64,000 bases of DNA, taken from assembly GCA_903912445.1 (NCBI GenBank), contig CAIWHP010000173.1:1-64000 (forward strand), in the 5' to 3' direction. The DNA is from an uncultured Lentisphaerota bacterium. GTDB lineage: Bacteria > Verrucomicrobiota > Kiritimatiellia > CAIQIC01. Below are positions 9,775 to 17,536 of the stretch, piece after piece. The notes under the pieces were generated by a model. It was not told where the DNA came from and ran no database searches. It saw nothing but the letters and a program-made list of their open reading frames with translations. Numbering within the stretch: the stretch's first letter is position 1; each line of letters begins with the position of its first letter. The translations under genes and the position numbers were made by a program.

Positions 9775-10395
9775 TTAAGCGGGCGGCGTTGCGGGCCAAT
9801 GCATCCATTCGTCTTGAAAGGCGACAGGCACACACTGGATTTTGCATACTCTGAGCGTGTGCCCCGTGCCACCTTTCATCGGGTTGTCCTTGTGGACGTA
9901 GAAGATGCCGACGGTCGCAGGCAGCAGCGCGGATTCTGTCGCGCCAGTGACCTTGATGGTGTCGCGCAGCAGATAACGGGCTTTGGATCGCAATTGCGGC
10001 ACGATGGCCCGCTTGTCGATCATCGTCCGGTATTCCGGCGACGACTGCGCCGTATGGTAGGCGGCACGTTCCTCCGCCACACATGACAACTCCGTCAGGG
10101 CGATCTGATAGGACAGCGCATCAACCGCATGCTGCCGGTGTCCCGCGTAAGGAAGAACGTATTGGAGCCGCTTCGGGTCAACTGCCTTGATGCCGCTCGC
10201 AAAGGCTTCATCGGCCCCCTTGGCATTCCCTGTTCTGAATACAGCATGCGGATAGTCCGTGGCCAGCCGCCTGCCGAACTGTTCAAGGTCTGCGACCGCT
10301 GACGCGGGCAAGTCGCGCGTTCCTTCAACCAGGATGACGGGGTGCGGGCTCCCGGTGACGAGCTGGTGAAACTGTTCGTATGTCATCCTAGTCAT
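9775..10395 (-). CDS. SLOG-domain protein (DprA/LOG-like nucleotide-binding fold)
   Basis: A protein of about 206 aa. It begins with VILVEGTRDLP, followed by FRTGNAKGADEAFASG near residue 60, which resembles the glycine-rich G-x-A-x-G-x-D loop of DprA and LOG Rossmann-like proteins. Near the C-terminus, GGTGHTLRVC resembles the second phosphate-binding GGT loop. SLOG proteins are proposed to bind nucleotide-derived ligands, and SLOG domains act as sensors in some anti-phage systems such as ThsA of Thoeris. Here the domain stands alone. An ATG at 10395 is used; a TTG at 10410 is also open. The gene is antisense to its surroundings, between paralogue 2 and the stump of paralogue 3. Assignment rests on motifs only. 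Confidence 0.6.
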   Translation of the reverse strand: MTRMTYEQFHQLVTGSPHPVILVEGTRDLPASAVADLEQFGRRLATDYPHAVFRTGNAKGADEAFASGIKAVDPKRLQYVLPYAGHRQHAVDALSYQIALTELSCVAEERAAYHTAQSSPEYRTMIDKRAIVPQLRSKARYLLRDTIKVTGATESALLPATVGIFYVHKDNPMKGGTGHTLRVCKIQCVPVAFQDEWMHWPATPPA

Positions 10396-10500
10396 CGCGA
10401 CACCCTTCAAGGCAGCCCATCGGCGCCGATGCTACGCGGGAGCCTTGGTGGAAGCAATGGCGAACACGGCGGGACACCGCGCCTGCGGAGTTCTGCGCGC

Positions 10501-10620
10501 CGTACGCGCCAGATCAACGCGCTGGAAACTGGCGGAAAGAAGGATGGCTCCATCAGTTTCGATGGCCTGCTGCTGACCAACCATCCGCTCTTGACCACCG
10601 AACATGCCGTCGTCGCCTGA
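10501..10620 (+). pseudogene. 3' stump of a third GH-A paralogue
   Basis: The last 37 codons before TGA at 10618 read QINALETGGKKDGSISF, then LTNHPLL and AVVA. This aligns almost residue for residue with the C-terminus of the gene ending at 9620 (QIYALEAAGRKDGAISF, LTNHPLL, AVVA). No start or catalytic region is present upstream. It is the tail of a deleted tandem copy, with the SLOG gene and one palindrome pair now in the place of the missing part. Confidence 0.8.
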
Positions 10621-10670
10621 ACTGAAGATACAGCAATGTGTGTTGCCCTGTTGTTGTGGGGTCGGCGTTC

Positions 10671-10748
10671 GCCGCGTCGGAGACGCGGCCTACAAAGTCC
10701 TCGTGCCTGCCGATCGCCGCGCGTTGTAGGCCGGGTCACCGACCCGGC
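10671..10748. repeat. BIME: inverted pair of GTAG-hairpin REP elements
   Basis: The left element, read on the minus strand, is GTAG then GCCGCGTC-TCC-GACGCGGC (10671-10693). The right element, read on the plus strand, is GTAG then GCCGGGTC-ACC-GACCCGGC (10726-10748). Each is a perfect 8-bp stem behind a GTAG tetranucleotide, and the two face each other as in a bacterial interspersed mosaic element. Confidence 0.8.
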
Positions 10749-10816
10749 GCGCCATGCTCACGAAACCCGTACGAGCGCAACAGACGGAAGGCCCGCCGTG
10801 CCTCGACCGCGCGCCA

Positions 10817-11020
10817 TCAGGGCTTGGCCGGGATCTCGATGTTGGCCGTGGGCGGCGGGCCGCTGCCGCCCTGTAAATACCACGTGCGCGTCTGGCGACC
10901 GTTCACCAACACGTTGCTGCTCACCGCAACTTCGGCCGGACAGGGGCAGCTTCGACTGGCCGCCCTACCAGCCAGATGGAATTCGCTCGGTTTAATATCG
11001 TCGGTTGGCTTCGCGCACAC
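10817..11020 (-). pseudogene. Possible C-terminal gene remnant
   Basis: A 67-codon frame ends in VLVNGRQTRTWYLQGG, then ANIEIPAKP and a stop. It reads like the end of a secreted beta-rich protein rather than random antisense. There is no good start and no recognisable family. It lies in the otherwise gene-free 10.62-11.03 kb gap, whose other content is the BIME. Confidence 0.25.
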
Positions 11021-11034
11021 TCCGTCATCCCGCG

Positions 11035-12219
11035 CTACTTGCCCTGTTCCTGACCAGCGGCCGCAACGCGCGCGAGATAAACGCGGCTGTTGCTGGCGCG
11101 CGTGCGGCCAAATTCGGACGTGGTGATCAGCGAGAGCTCGTCGTTAACAAAGGTCGTGCCGAAATTTCCAAGATCGTCCCGCCCCGGCGAGATCGGCACC
11201 GCGATCACCTCCGTGGATTTCTTCAGGCGCAACGTGGCCGGGTCCAACTCCGCCATCCACAGCGGGGCGCGATTCCGGAAGATCCCTTTGTTGCCCGGAT
11301 CCACCCGCGTGTAGACGAGATAGAGACGCTCATGCTGCCGGATCCAGCGCATCTGCGTGGCGGCGGAAGGAACCAGCGTGCCATCCTCCCAACGCAAGGC
11401 CGTGGCGGGTTCAAAATGCTGTCCGTCAGCGCTGACCGCGACGCGGTTTTGATCGGGACACCGGAGCGTGAGGTAGAATTTGTTGCCGAATTTGGTGAGA
11501 TGGTATTCACCTGTATTCTTCGGTTGTTGCCCGAGCCCCTCGATCCGTGGGCTGCGGGCGAGGATGGTGAGCTTCGCGCCATCAAAGGCGGCGTGGAGCA
11601 CCTGGCCGCCGTTGCAAGGCCACAGCAGCGTGCCATCCGGAAGAATCCACGGGACGCCGCTCGTCGTGTTGGCATCCTCCTCGCCCTCCAGCACCGTGTA
11701 GTCCGCCGACCACTTCCGCACCGCTGGATCGTAGACCGCATAGGCCGGAAAACGCAGCCCCGTGAGCTTGACCGCGGGGGTGCCATACTGGGCGTAACCG
11801 ACGCAATTGCCCAGCAGCAGGAGCTTTCCGGTCTGGGGATGGAAGACTGGCACCGTCGCGCCAAACATCCCCGTGATGCCCTCGCGCAACGGGCGGGCGC
11901 CATACGGAAGCTCGGCCAAGGCTGCCCAGGTTATTCCGCCATCGCTGCTCGTGGTAAAGGCCAGCCCTCGATAAACGTCGGTCCCGGTGGCGCCACGTTT
12001 GGAAAGCGTCATCAGCAGCTCGGGCCGCCCGTTCGTGTCGAAAGCCGCGACCCGCGGAATGATCCAGTGGCCGTCCGGCGGCGCGCCTTCCCGCACCAGC
12101 TGGGTGGACACGACGAAAGGCTTTCCGGTTGCAACGGCAGGGCCGGCATCGTTCCCATCGGCGCACGCGCCGAATGCGGCGCACGCTGTGATCAAGCTGG
12201 CGAGAAAGGTTGTCTTCAT
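11035..12219 (-). CDS. Secreted BNR/sialidase-like six-bladed propeller protein
   Basis: A protein of about 394 aa with a signal peptide (MKTTFLASLITACAAFGACA). Its repeat pattern suits a sialidase-type propeller, with an Asp-box-like SSDGGITW near residue 90 and several VYDPA, DGTLLWP and RW strands. BNR proteins of this type include exo-alpha-sialidases and many non-sialidase glycan-binding or rhamnosidase-like proteins. I see no clear triad of catalytic arginines, so the activity is open. The ATG at 12219 fits the signal; an ATG at 12237 adds MVGKHP. It lies alone, antisense, between the SLOG and TIR genes. Confidence 0.65.
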   Translation of the reverse strand: MKTTFLASLITACAAFGACADGNDAGPAVATGKPFVVSTQLVREGAPPDGHWIIPRVAAFDTNGRPELLMTLSKRGATGTDVYRGLAFTTSSDGGITWAALAELPYGARPLREGITGMFGATVPVFHPQTGKLLLLGNCVGYAQYGTPAVKLTGLRFPAYAVYDPAVRKWSADYTVLEGEEDANTTSGVPWILPDGTLLWPCNGGQVLHAAFDGAKLTILARSPRIEGLGQQPKNTGEYHLTKFGNKFYLTLRCPDQNRVAVSADGQHFEPATALRWEDGTLVPSAATQMRWIRQHERLYLVYTRVDPGNKGIFRNRAPLWMAELDPATLRLKKSTEVIAVPISPGRDDLGNFGTTFVNDELSLITTSEFGRTRASNSRVYLARVAAAGQEQGK

Positions 12220-12367
12220 AGGGTGTTTGCCCACCATTATGCTCGGCGGCGATGCTACGTTGGGGATGGATGAAGGCGCAAGCACCGAAGCGGCGGGATA
12301 CAGATTCCTCCAGAACATTGGTGGGCGGTACCCCCCTCTCCCGCATCCCCGTTCAAGGTCGGCTCGC

Positions 12368-12391
12368 GTGGCGGGAGACCCCTCCCGCCAC
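12368..12391. repeat. GTGG-type hairpin
   Basis: GTGGCGGGAG, loop ACCC, CTCCCGCCAC: a perfect 10-bp stem about 150 bp upstream of the BNR gene, similar in size and composition to the REP elements elsewhere in the window. Confidence 0.6.
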
Positions 12392-12440
12392 GTTGTTGTC
12401 GCGTGAGGGGATGAAGTATCTGCCATCTTCATCACAGCAG

Positions 12441-12665
12441 GATTTCCGCAGGCTTGAAAAAGGCCACGGCCCCGAGTTCAGACCTGCGCCACACGGTCCT
12501 GTAGCCGCATTCGTCAGAATGCAGCGCGCCCAGAGAGACGCCGGGGTGAGCTCAGGTTCAACGCTACTCCCGGATTCAACGGTCGCAGGAGCACGTTGAG
12601 CTAAGGCGTGGCGCTGTTGCAGGGCGGCCGCGTTTTGACAAACGCGGCTACAAGGACAGAAGCCA
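12441..12665. repeat. Long direct repeat, left copy (flanks TIR gene)
   Basis: This 225-bp stretch aligns along its length with 16611-16840 in the same orientation. Shared blocks include GGCCCCGAG, GCCGCATTCGTC, AGAGACGCCGGGGTGAG, GTCGCAGGAGCA and GCCGCGTTTTGACAAACGCG. It starts with a decayed copy of the CCAAG palindrome and contains a GTAG-type REP hairpin (12628-12651, minus orientation). The rest of the 12436-12831 gap shows no gene. Confidence 0.8.
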
Positions 12666-12831
12666 CCGGAGTATTGCGTTCCCCTCGCAGAAAGGCTCGT
12701 AGGGCCGGTGCATCCTGCATCACGCCGGAGCGTAAAATCAGTTTAGCAGCGTCCTGAATTTTCTTTCTGCTCTGGAGGTTCTCTGTTATGCACGCAGCGT
12801 GCGGCGATTAGATGGGAAGGAGCCAGGGAAT

Positions 12832-15800
12832 ATGGCCAACACCAATGCGGAGTTTGATTTCTTCGTGTCCTATGCCCGCGCGGATAACGCAGATGGCTGG
12901 ATTACGCAGTTCGTCGGAGGACTCCTTTCCGAATTTCGAAAATTTTCCGGCGGGCACGAACTGATGGCCTTTTTCGATAAGGACGAGATCGCCAACGGCA
13001 ACGACTGGCAGTTGCGCATCGCTCACGGACTGGCAAATTCTCGATTGTTCCTCGCCTTCATCTCCCCGAACTATTTCGCCAGCGAATGGTGCCGCAAGGA
13101 ATGGCGCGCGTGGATCGACACTGAGATTTCCAAACACATTCTCACAGAGGGCGTGCGGCCGGTTTATATCGTCGAAGTGCCCGGCCTAACCGGCAAGGGG
13201 CAGTTGGGCGAGCAGGTCGTGGCGCAGAAGGTAGCGGAACTTTGCGGCATGCCGACAGCTAACACGGGTTTTTTAGATTCGGCCATGGCGCTCGTGCAGC
13301 AAATGCGCCGGCGCCAGATGAGCGACGCCGTGCAGCCGTTCTACCGCGAGGGACTTGTTGCCCTGCAGCGCGACGCATTGCATCGCGTGCTGGAGGAACT
13401 GGCGCACGACCTCGGCCACAATGTGGAACTGCTTCGTCTGGGCGCCGAAAGCCCAAACTCCGTCCCACCATATAACCGGAACTTCTCCGGTCGCCTGGAG
13501 GAATTGCTTCTGCTCCGCGAGAAACTCAAGAGTGACCATGCCGGCGTGGTCTGCGGCGTCCATGGACTGGGCGGCATCGGTAAAACCGAGTTGGCCTTCA
13601 CCTACGCCCATGCTTTCGCCAGCGCCTATCCCGGCGGCCGCTACCTGATACCCTGCGACGGTCGTTCCAGTTTGCGCGAGGCGGTGCTGATTGCCCTCGG
13701 CGATGTCTTCCGCCAACAAATTGGCGATGAAGAACGCAAGAATCCCGAAACTTTTTTCGCCGCCATCCGCGACTGCCTCCGTGAACGGCTGGGAAAAGCT
13801 GGCCATGTTTTGCTTGTGCTCGACAACGTCACGGATATGAACCTCGTTTCTGCGGGTGAGACCGATGCCCTAACCGCACTCGGCCCCAAACTTCACCTAT
13901 TGGCCACGACGCGGATGTTACCACCCTCCGGGAAAAACTGGCTCACGCTCGGCGAACTTGAAGAGCGCACGGCGTTAGAACTGATGGAAAAGCATCGCCC
14001 CTTTGCCCACGATGACGAAAAAGCGGCGGCCTGTTCCATCGTCCGGCGTCTCGGCGGCTTTACTCTTGCGATTGAACTCGTCGCCGCCTGGTTGGGGGCG
14101 CACCCGGAGATCACCTGCCGTCAGATGGCCAACGGCATCGGATTGGAAGACCTCGAAACCATCGCCAAGGACGAAACCGTGGAGTCGCGCCGCCACAACC
14201 ACGAAAAGCGGCTTTCCGCGGTGCTCGCCCCAGTACTTGATGGCTTGACGCCGGCGGAACTACGGGCCGTGGAATATGCCGCGCTCTTATCGGCGGACTG
14301 CGTCGCGTTACCATGGCTGCGAACACTCGTCACCGCCGACGTCCCGGGGATTGGTCAAACCACGCGCATGGGTAATCCTTGGGAAGATCTCTGTCGCCGG
14401 CTACAATGTCTCGCCCTCTTCACGCGACTCGAGGGAGAAACTAATGAGCCATGTCTCATTCGCATGCACCGTCTATTGCAAGATCTCCTCCGCAGTCGAA
14501 TGCCAGCCGCTGAGTTCACTTGCCGGCAGAAGGCTGTGGAGGAATTGATTGAGCAGCGCGTGGCCGCCTTGAAGCAAACCACGAAGTGGACTGACGCGCG
14601 GTGGGAGGTCGAACCACTCGACGCTCTCGCAAACCAGTGGGCTGCAACAAACCATCAGCGCTCGGCATGGCTTCTTAGTGAAACCGGACTGTACTGGCGC
14701 GCGCTCGCCGAGTGGCAAAAGGCCCAGCCACTCTTACGGCGTGCGCTAGCGATGGTTGAAAGCAGGTATGGAACGGAGCATCCCCGCGTTGCCACAGGCC
14801 TCAACAACCTCGCGATCTTGCTACAAGATACGAACCGACTGACGGAGGCTGAGCCGCTCTTACGCCGCGCGTTGGCGATTTGGGAAAAGAGTTATGGCCC
14901 GGATCATCCTGAAGTCGCCACAGGCCTCAACAACCTCGCATACTTGCTACAAGCCACCAACCGGTTTGCGGAGCCCGAATTGCTCTTGCGCCGCGCGCTG
15001 GCGATTGATGAAAAAAGTTACGGCCCCACGCATTCCATCGTCGCCAGCAGTCTCAACAACCTCGCACGCTTGCTGCAAGCCACGAACCGGTTAGCCGAAG
15101 CTGAACCGCTCTTACGCCGCGCGCTAACGATTTTTGAAACGAGTTACGGCCCGGAGCATCCCTATGTTGCGACAGGCCTCAACAACCTTGCAGCGTTGCT
15201 GCAAGACACGAACCGACTGGTGGAGGCCGAACCGCTCTTACGCCGCGCACTGGCACTTGACGAAATGAGTTATGGACCAGAGCATCCTGACGTCGCCAGC
15301 AGTCTCAATAACCTCGCGGACTTGCTGCAAACCACGAATCAGTGGGCAAAGGCTGAACCGCTCATGCATCGCGTATTGGCGATTTACGAAAAGAGTTTCG
15401 GCCCAGAGCATCCCAACGTCGCGACAGGCCTTAGCAACCTCGCTCGATTATTGAAAGCCACAAACCGGTTGACGGAGGCCGAAACGCTCGATCGCCGTTC
15501 TTTAGCGATTAGAGAAAAGGGGTTCGGTCCGGAGCACCCAAGCATCGCCACTAGCCTCATCAGCCTCACGCGCTTGTTGCAAGCCACGAACCGGTTAGCG
15601 GAAGCCGAACCGCTTGTGCGCCGCGCCTTGGCGATATTCGAGGCGAGTTACGGACCAGATCACCCTGAAGTCGCCACAGGCCTCAACAATCTCGCGCAAT
15701 TGCTGCAAGCCATGAACCGCCTCGCAGAAGCAGAGCCGCTTGTGCGCCGCGCGCTGGCAATTGATGAAGCCAGTTACGGCCCCAAGCATCCCGTCGTCGC

Positions 15801-16467
15801 CAGCAGTCTCAACAACCTCGCTCGCTTGTTGCAAGCCACGAACCGGTTAGCGGAAGCCGAACCGCTTGTGCGCCGCGCGCTGGCAATTTTTGAGACGAGT
15901 TACGGCGCGGAGCATCCCTACGTCGCCGCAGGGCTCAACAGCCTTGGTCTTTTGCTCCACATCACGAACCGGCCGACGGAGGCCGAACCGCTCTATCGCC
16001 GCGCGCTGGCGATTAATGAAAAGAGTTTCGGTCCGGAGCATCCTGACGTCGCCAACTGCCTCAACAACCTCGCACTCTTGCTGCAAGCCACCAACCGCCG
16101 CGCAGAAGCAGAGCCGCTCTTGCGGCGATCGCTTGAGATCGCTGAAATATCATGGGGCACTCTGCATCCTACGACTGCCAACGGCTGGGTAAATCTTGGT
16201 CGCCTGCTGTTTGATCTTGATGATTTGCAAGAGGCAGAATCCTTGGCGATGGGCGCCATTGAACGCTGGCAGCAAGGGGAGACGCCCAATGATCCGGCGC
16301 GCGGCAAAGCGCATCTTATCTTGGGCATCATCGAGGTACGCCGAAAGAATCAAACGCTCGCCAAAGAGCAGCTCTTGGAAGCACTTCGACTTCTGAATCT
16401 GAGCAGCGGGATATTCCCGTTTGAAATTACGGAAGCAAAAAACGTCCTAGCCTCACTCGGCGTTTAA
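12832..16467 (+). CDS. TIR-NB-ARC-TPR STAND protein
   Basis: A 1211-aa protein. Residues 1-150 are a TIR domain: FDFFVSYARAD opens it, and SEWCRKEW near residue 90 carries the expected NADase glutamate. A NB-ARC/STAND NTPase follows, with P-loop GLGGIGKTE near residue 247, Walker B VLLVLDNV near 328, and LLATTRM and GGFTLAIEL further on. About twelve 42-residue kinesin-light-chain-type TPRs (EAEPLLRRALAI, YGPEHP, LNNLA, LLQATNRL) fill residues 620-1120. Such proteins sense a ligand with the repeats, oligomerise through the NTPase and activate the TIR effector; in bacteria several act in anti-phage defence. The start is fixed by AAGGAG nine nt upstream of ATG. It is monocistronic and bracketed by direct repeats. 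The sensed ligand cannot be read from sequence. Confidence 0.9.
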   Translation: MANTNAEFDFFVSYARADNADGWITQFVGGLLSEFRKFSGGHELMAFFDKDEIANGNDWQLRIAHGLANSRLFLAFISPNYFASEWCRKEWRAWIDTEISKHILTEGVRPVYIVEVPGLTGKGQLGEQVVAQKVAELCGMPTANTGFLDSAMALVQQMRRRQMSDAVQPFYREGLVALQRDALHRVLEELAHDLGHNVELLRLGAESPNSVPPYNRNFSGRLEELLLLREKLKSDHAGVVCGVHGLGGIGKTELAFTYAHAFASAYPGGRYLIPCDGRSSLREAVLIALGDVFRQQIGDEERKNPETFFAAIRDCLRERLGKAGHVLLVLDNVTDMNLVSAGETDALTALGPKLHLLATTRMLPPSGKNWLTLGELEERTALELMEKHRPFAHDDEKAAACSIVRRLGGFTLAIELVAAWLGAHPEITCRQMANGIGLEDLETIAKDETVESRRHNHEKRLSAVLAPVLDGLTPAELRAVEYAALLSADCVALPWLRTLVTADVPGIGQTTRMGNPWEDLCRRLQCLALFTRLEGETNEPCLIRMHRLLQDLLRSRMPAAEFTCRQKAVEELIEQRVAALKQTTKWTDARWEVEPLDALANQWAATNHQRSAWLLSETGLYWRALAEWQKAQPLLRRALAMVESRYGTEHPRVATGLNNLAILLQDTNRLTEAEPLLRRALAIWEKSYGPDHPEVATGLNNLAYLLQATNRFAEPELLLRRALAIDEKSYGPTHSIVASSLNNLARLLQATNRLAEAEPLLRRALTIFETSYGPEHPYVATGLNNLAALLQDTNRLVEAEPLLRRALALDEMSYGPEHPDVASSLNNLADLLQTTNQWAKAEPLMHRVLAIYEKSFGPEHPNVATGLSNLARLLKATNRLTEAETLDRRSLAIREKGFGPEHPSIATSLISLTRLLQATNRLAEAEPLVRRALAIFEASYGPDHPEVATGLNNLAQLLQAMNRLAEAEPLVRRALAIDEASYGPKHPVVASSLNNLARLLQATNRLAEAEPLVRRALAIFETSYGAEHPYVAAGLNSLGLLLHITNRPTEAEPLYRRALAINEKSFGPEHPDVANCLNNLALLLQATNRRAEAEPLLRRSLEIAEISWGTLHPTTANGWVNLGRLLFDLDDLQEAESLAMGAIERWQQGETPNDPARGKAHLILGIIEVRRKNQTLAKEQLLEALRLLNLSSGIFPFEITEAKNVLASLGV

Positions 16468-16582
16468 CCACCCACGTAAGCCACCCGAATGCTTGCCATG
16501 AATGTTCCTCAGTGTCTGTGTTCATCTCCCGTGCGATTTGGGCCTCACCTATTTTCAATGAATGGAATATCAGGTGGGATTC

Positions 16583-16632
16583 GTTCCCAGTCGTTGATAA
16601 GTAGAACGCCGGATTTTCCAAGGCTTGGGAAA
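16583..16632. repeat. Pair of TTTTCCAAGS palindromes, first one decayed
   Basis: GTTCCCAGTCGTTGATAA (decayed) and ATTTTCCAAGGCTTGGGAAAT are centred near 16592 and 16623, 31 bp apart, with the spacer AGAACGCCGGA also found at 9.65 kb. The second unit is the left edge of the long direct repeat. Confidence 0.8.
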
Positions 16633-16840
16633 TAGTTGCCGTGGCCCCGAGCCCAGATCAGCGCCACAAGCTCCCGTGGCCGCATTCGTCTGCATGCGGC
16701 GCACCCGGAGAGACGCCGGGGTGAGTTCAGGGTCAAAGCTACGCTCAACTTCAACAGTCGCAGGAGCATGTTGATCCAAGGAGTGGCGCGGGTGCAGGGC
16801 GGCCGCGTTTTGACAAACGCGCCTACAAGCACTGGAGCCT
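16611..16840. repeat. Long direct repeat, right copy (flanks TIR gene)
   Basis: Partner of 12441-12665, roughly 80% alike by eye and in the same orientation. It contains a REP hairpin (16801-16826, GTAG on the minus strand). Together the copies bracket the TIR-NB-ARC-TPR gene. The remaining 16468-17088 gap holds no gene but two hairpins. Confidence 0.8.
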
Positions 16841-16945
16841 CCGTGCCGTTGATCGGCGCCATCATCCGCAGTAAGCCCCAAGGCACAGCTGCGGCGGCCA
16901 GCGCCCGCCCGCCCAACTCCGGGGCACAGCATAATCGCGTTCTTT

Positions 16946-16976
16946 GCCCGCTACCTAGCGTCACTAGGTAGCGGGC
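16946..16976. repeat. Perfect 13-bp stem hairpin
   Basis: GCCCGCTACCTAG, loop CGTCA, CTAGGTAGCGGGC. It is followed within 20 bp by a shorter AGGAG-ATAG-CTCCT hairpin and a T-run. It could be a terminator for rightward transcripts or an end structure of a small element. Confidence 0.7.
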
Positions 16977-17037
16977 GAGGAGTTATGGAGGAGATAGCTC
17001 CTTTTGTCTCTCCTGCGGAACGACACGGGTGAGCGGA

Positions 17038-17062
17038 TTTTTTGCCCGCCGCGGGCAAAAAA
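17038..17062. terminator. Bidirectional intrinsic terminator
   Basis: TTTTTT then GCCCG-CCG-CGGGC then AAAAAA: a perfect GC stem with T-runs on both strands. It lies 26 bp past the stop of the leftward 104-aa gene and would end that transcript. Confidence 0.85.
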
Positions 17063-17088
17063 TACGCTCCACCCGCTTGTTTGGCGGT

Positions 17089-17403
17089 TTATTCTGGATT
17101 CAAAACTAATTGATTTACGACCACGACACTTACATTTACCTGTCGAGGCGGAATCCATAGAATACAGCCACTGCCGTGGGCCGACTGGACATCTTTAATG
17201 AATCGAACACCGGCCCAGCCTTTTGTCGTGGCGACATCTTTAAACCACTTTTGTACTTTTGGCGCGATTCTCTGAGCGTTGTCTCCGGAATCTTGATTGT
17301 ATAATGCCAAGACACGGTCAGCAGGACACATAACCGCTTGCTCAATCGGCTTGCATTTATTTGGATTAGGAAACACTTTCTTCCGCCCTAGTGCTTTTAC
17401 CAT
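17089..17403 (-). CDS. Orphan 104-aa protein
   Basis: Not recognised. The start is unusually well supported: AAGGAGAAAGTAAT directly precedes the ATG at 17403, and a perfect terminator follows the stop, so this is very probably a real monocistronic gene. The product is basic at the N-terminus (MVKALGRKKVFPNPNKCKP), has two cysteines in the first 30 residues, then a mixed region with KVQKWFKDVATTKGWAGVRF, and ends in a hydrophobic beta-like stretch (VNVSVVVVNQLVLNPE). There is no signal peptide or membrane span. The DNA is visibly more AT-rich than the glycan loci, suggesting acquisition with the rest of the 16.5-20 kb island. Confidence 0.65.
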   Translation of the reverse strand: MVKALGRKKVFPNPNKCKPIEQAVMCPADRVLALYNQDSGDNAQRIAPKVQKWFKDVATTKGWAGVRFIKDVQSAHGSGCILWIPPRQVNVSVVVVNQLVLNPE

Positions 17404-17536
17404 ATTACTTTCTCCTTATTTCTGTATTTTGTATTTTCTGCCAACGGTGGCGGTGACCGGCGGTGAACCCGCCAGGGTTCACCGTACGTGTCCGCCGCAT
17501 TGTTGGTTCTCTGCATCCTCTGTGATCGGTTCCCCC

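Noticed and set aside
14700-16200. 126-bp tandem DNA repeats as a separate repeat element
   Set aside because: They are in frame, degenerate at third positions and encode TPR helices of the STAND protein.
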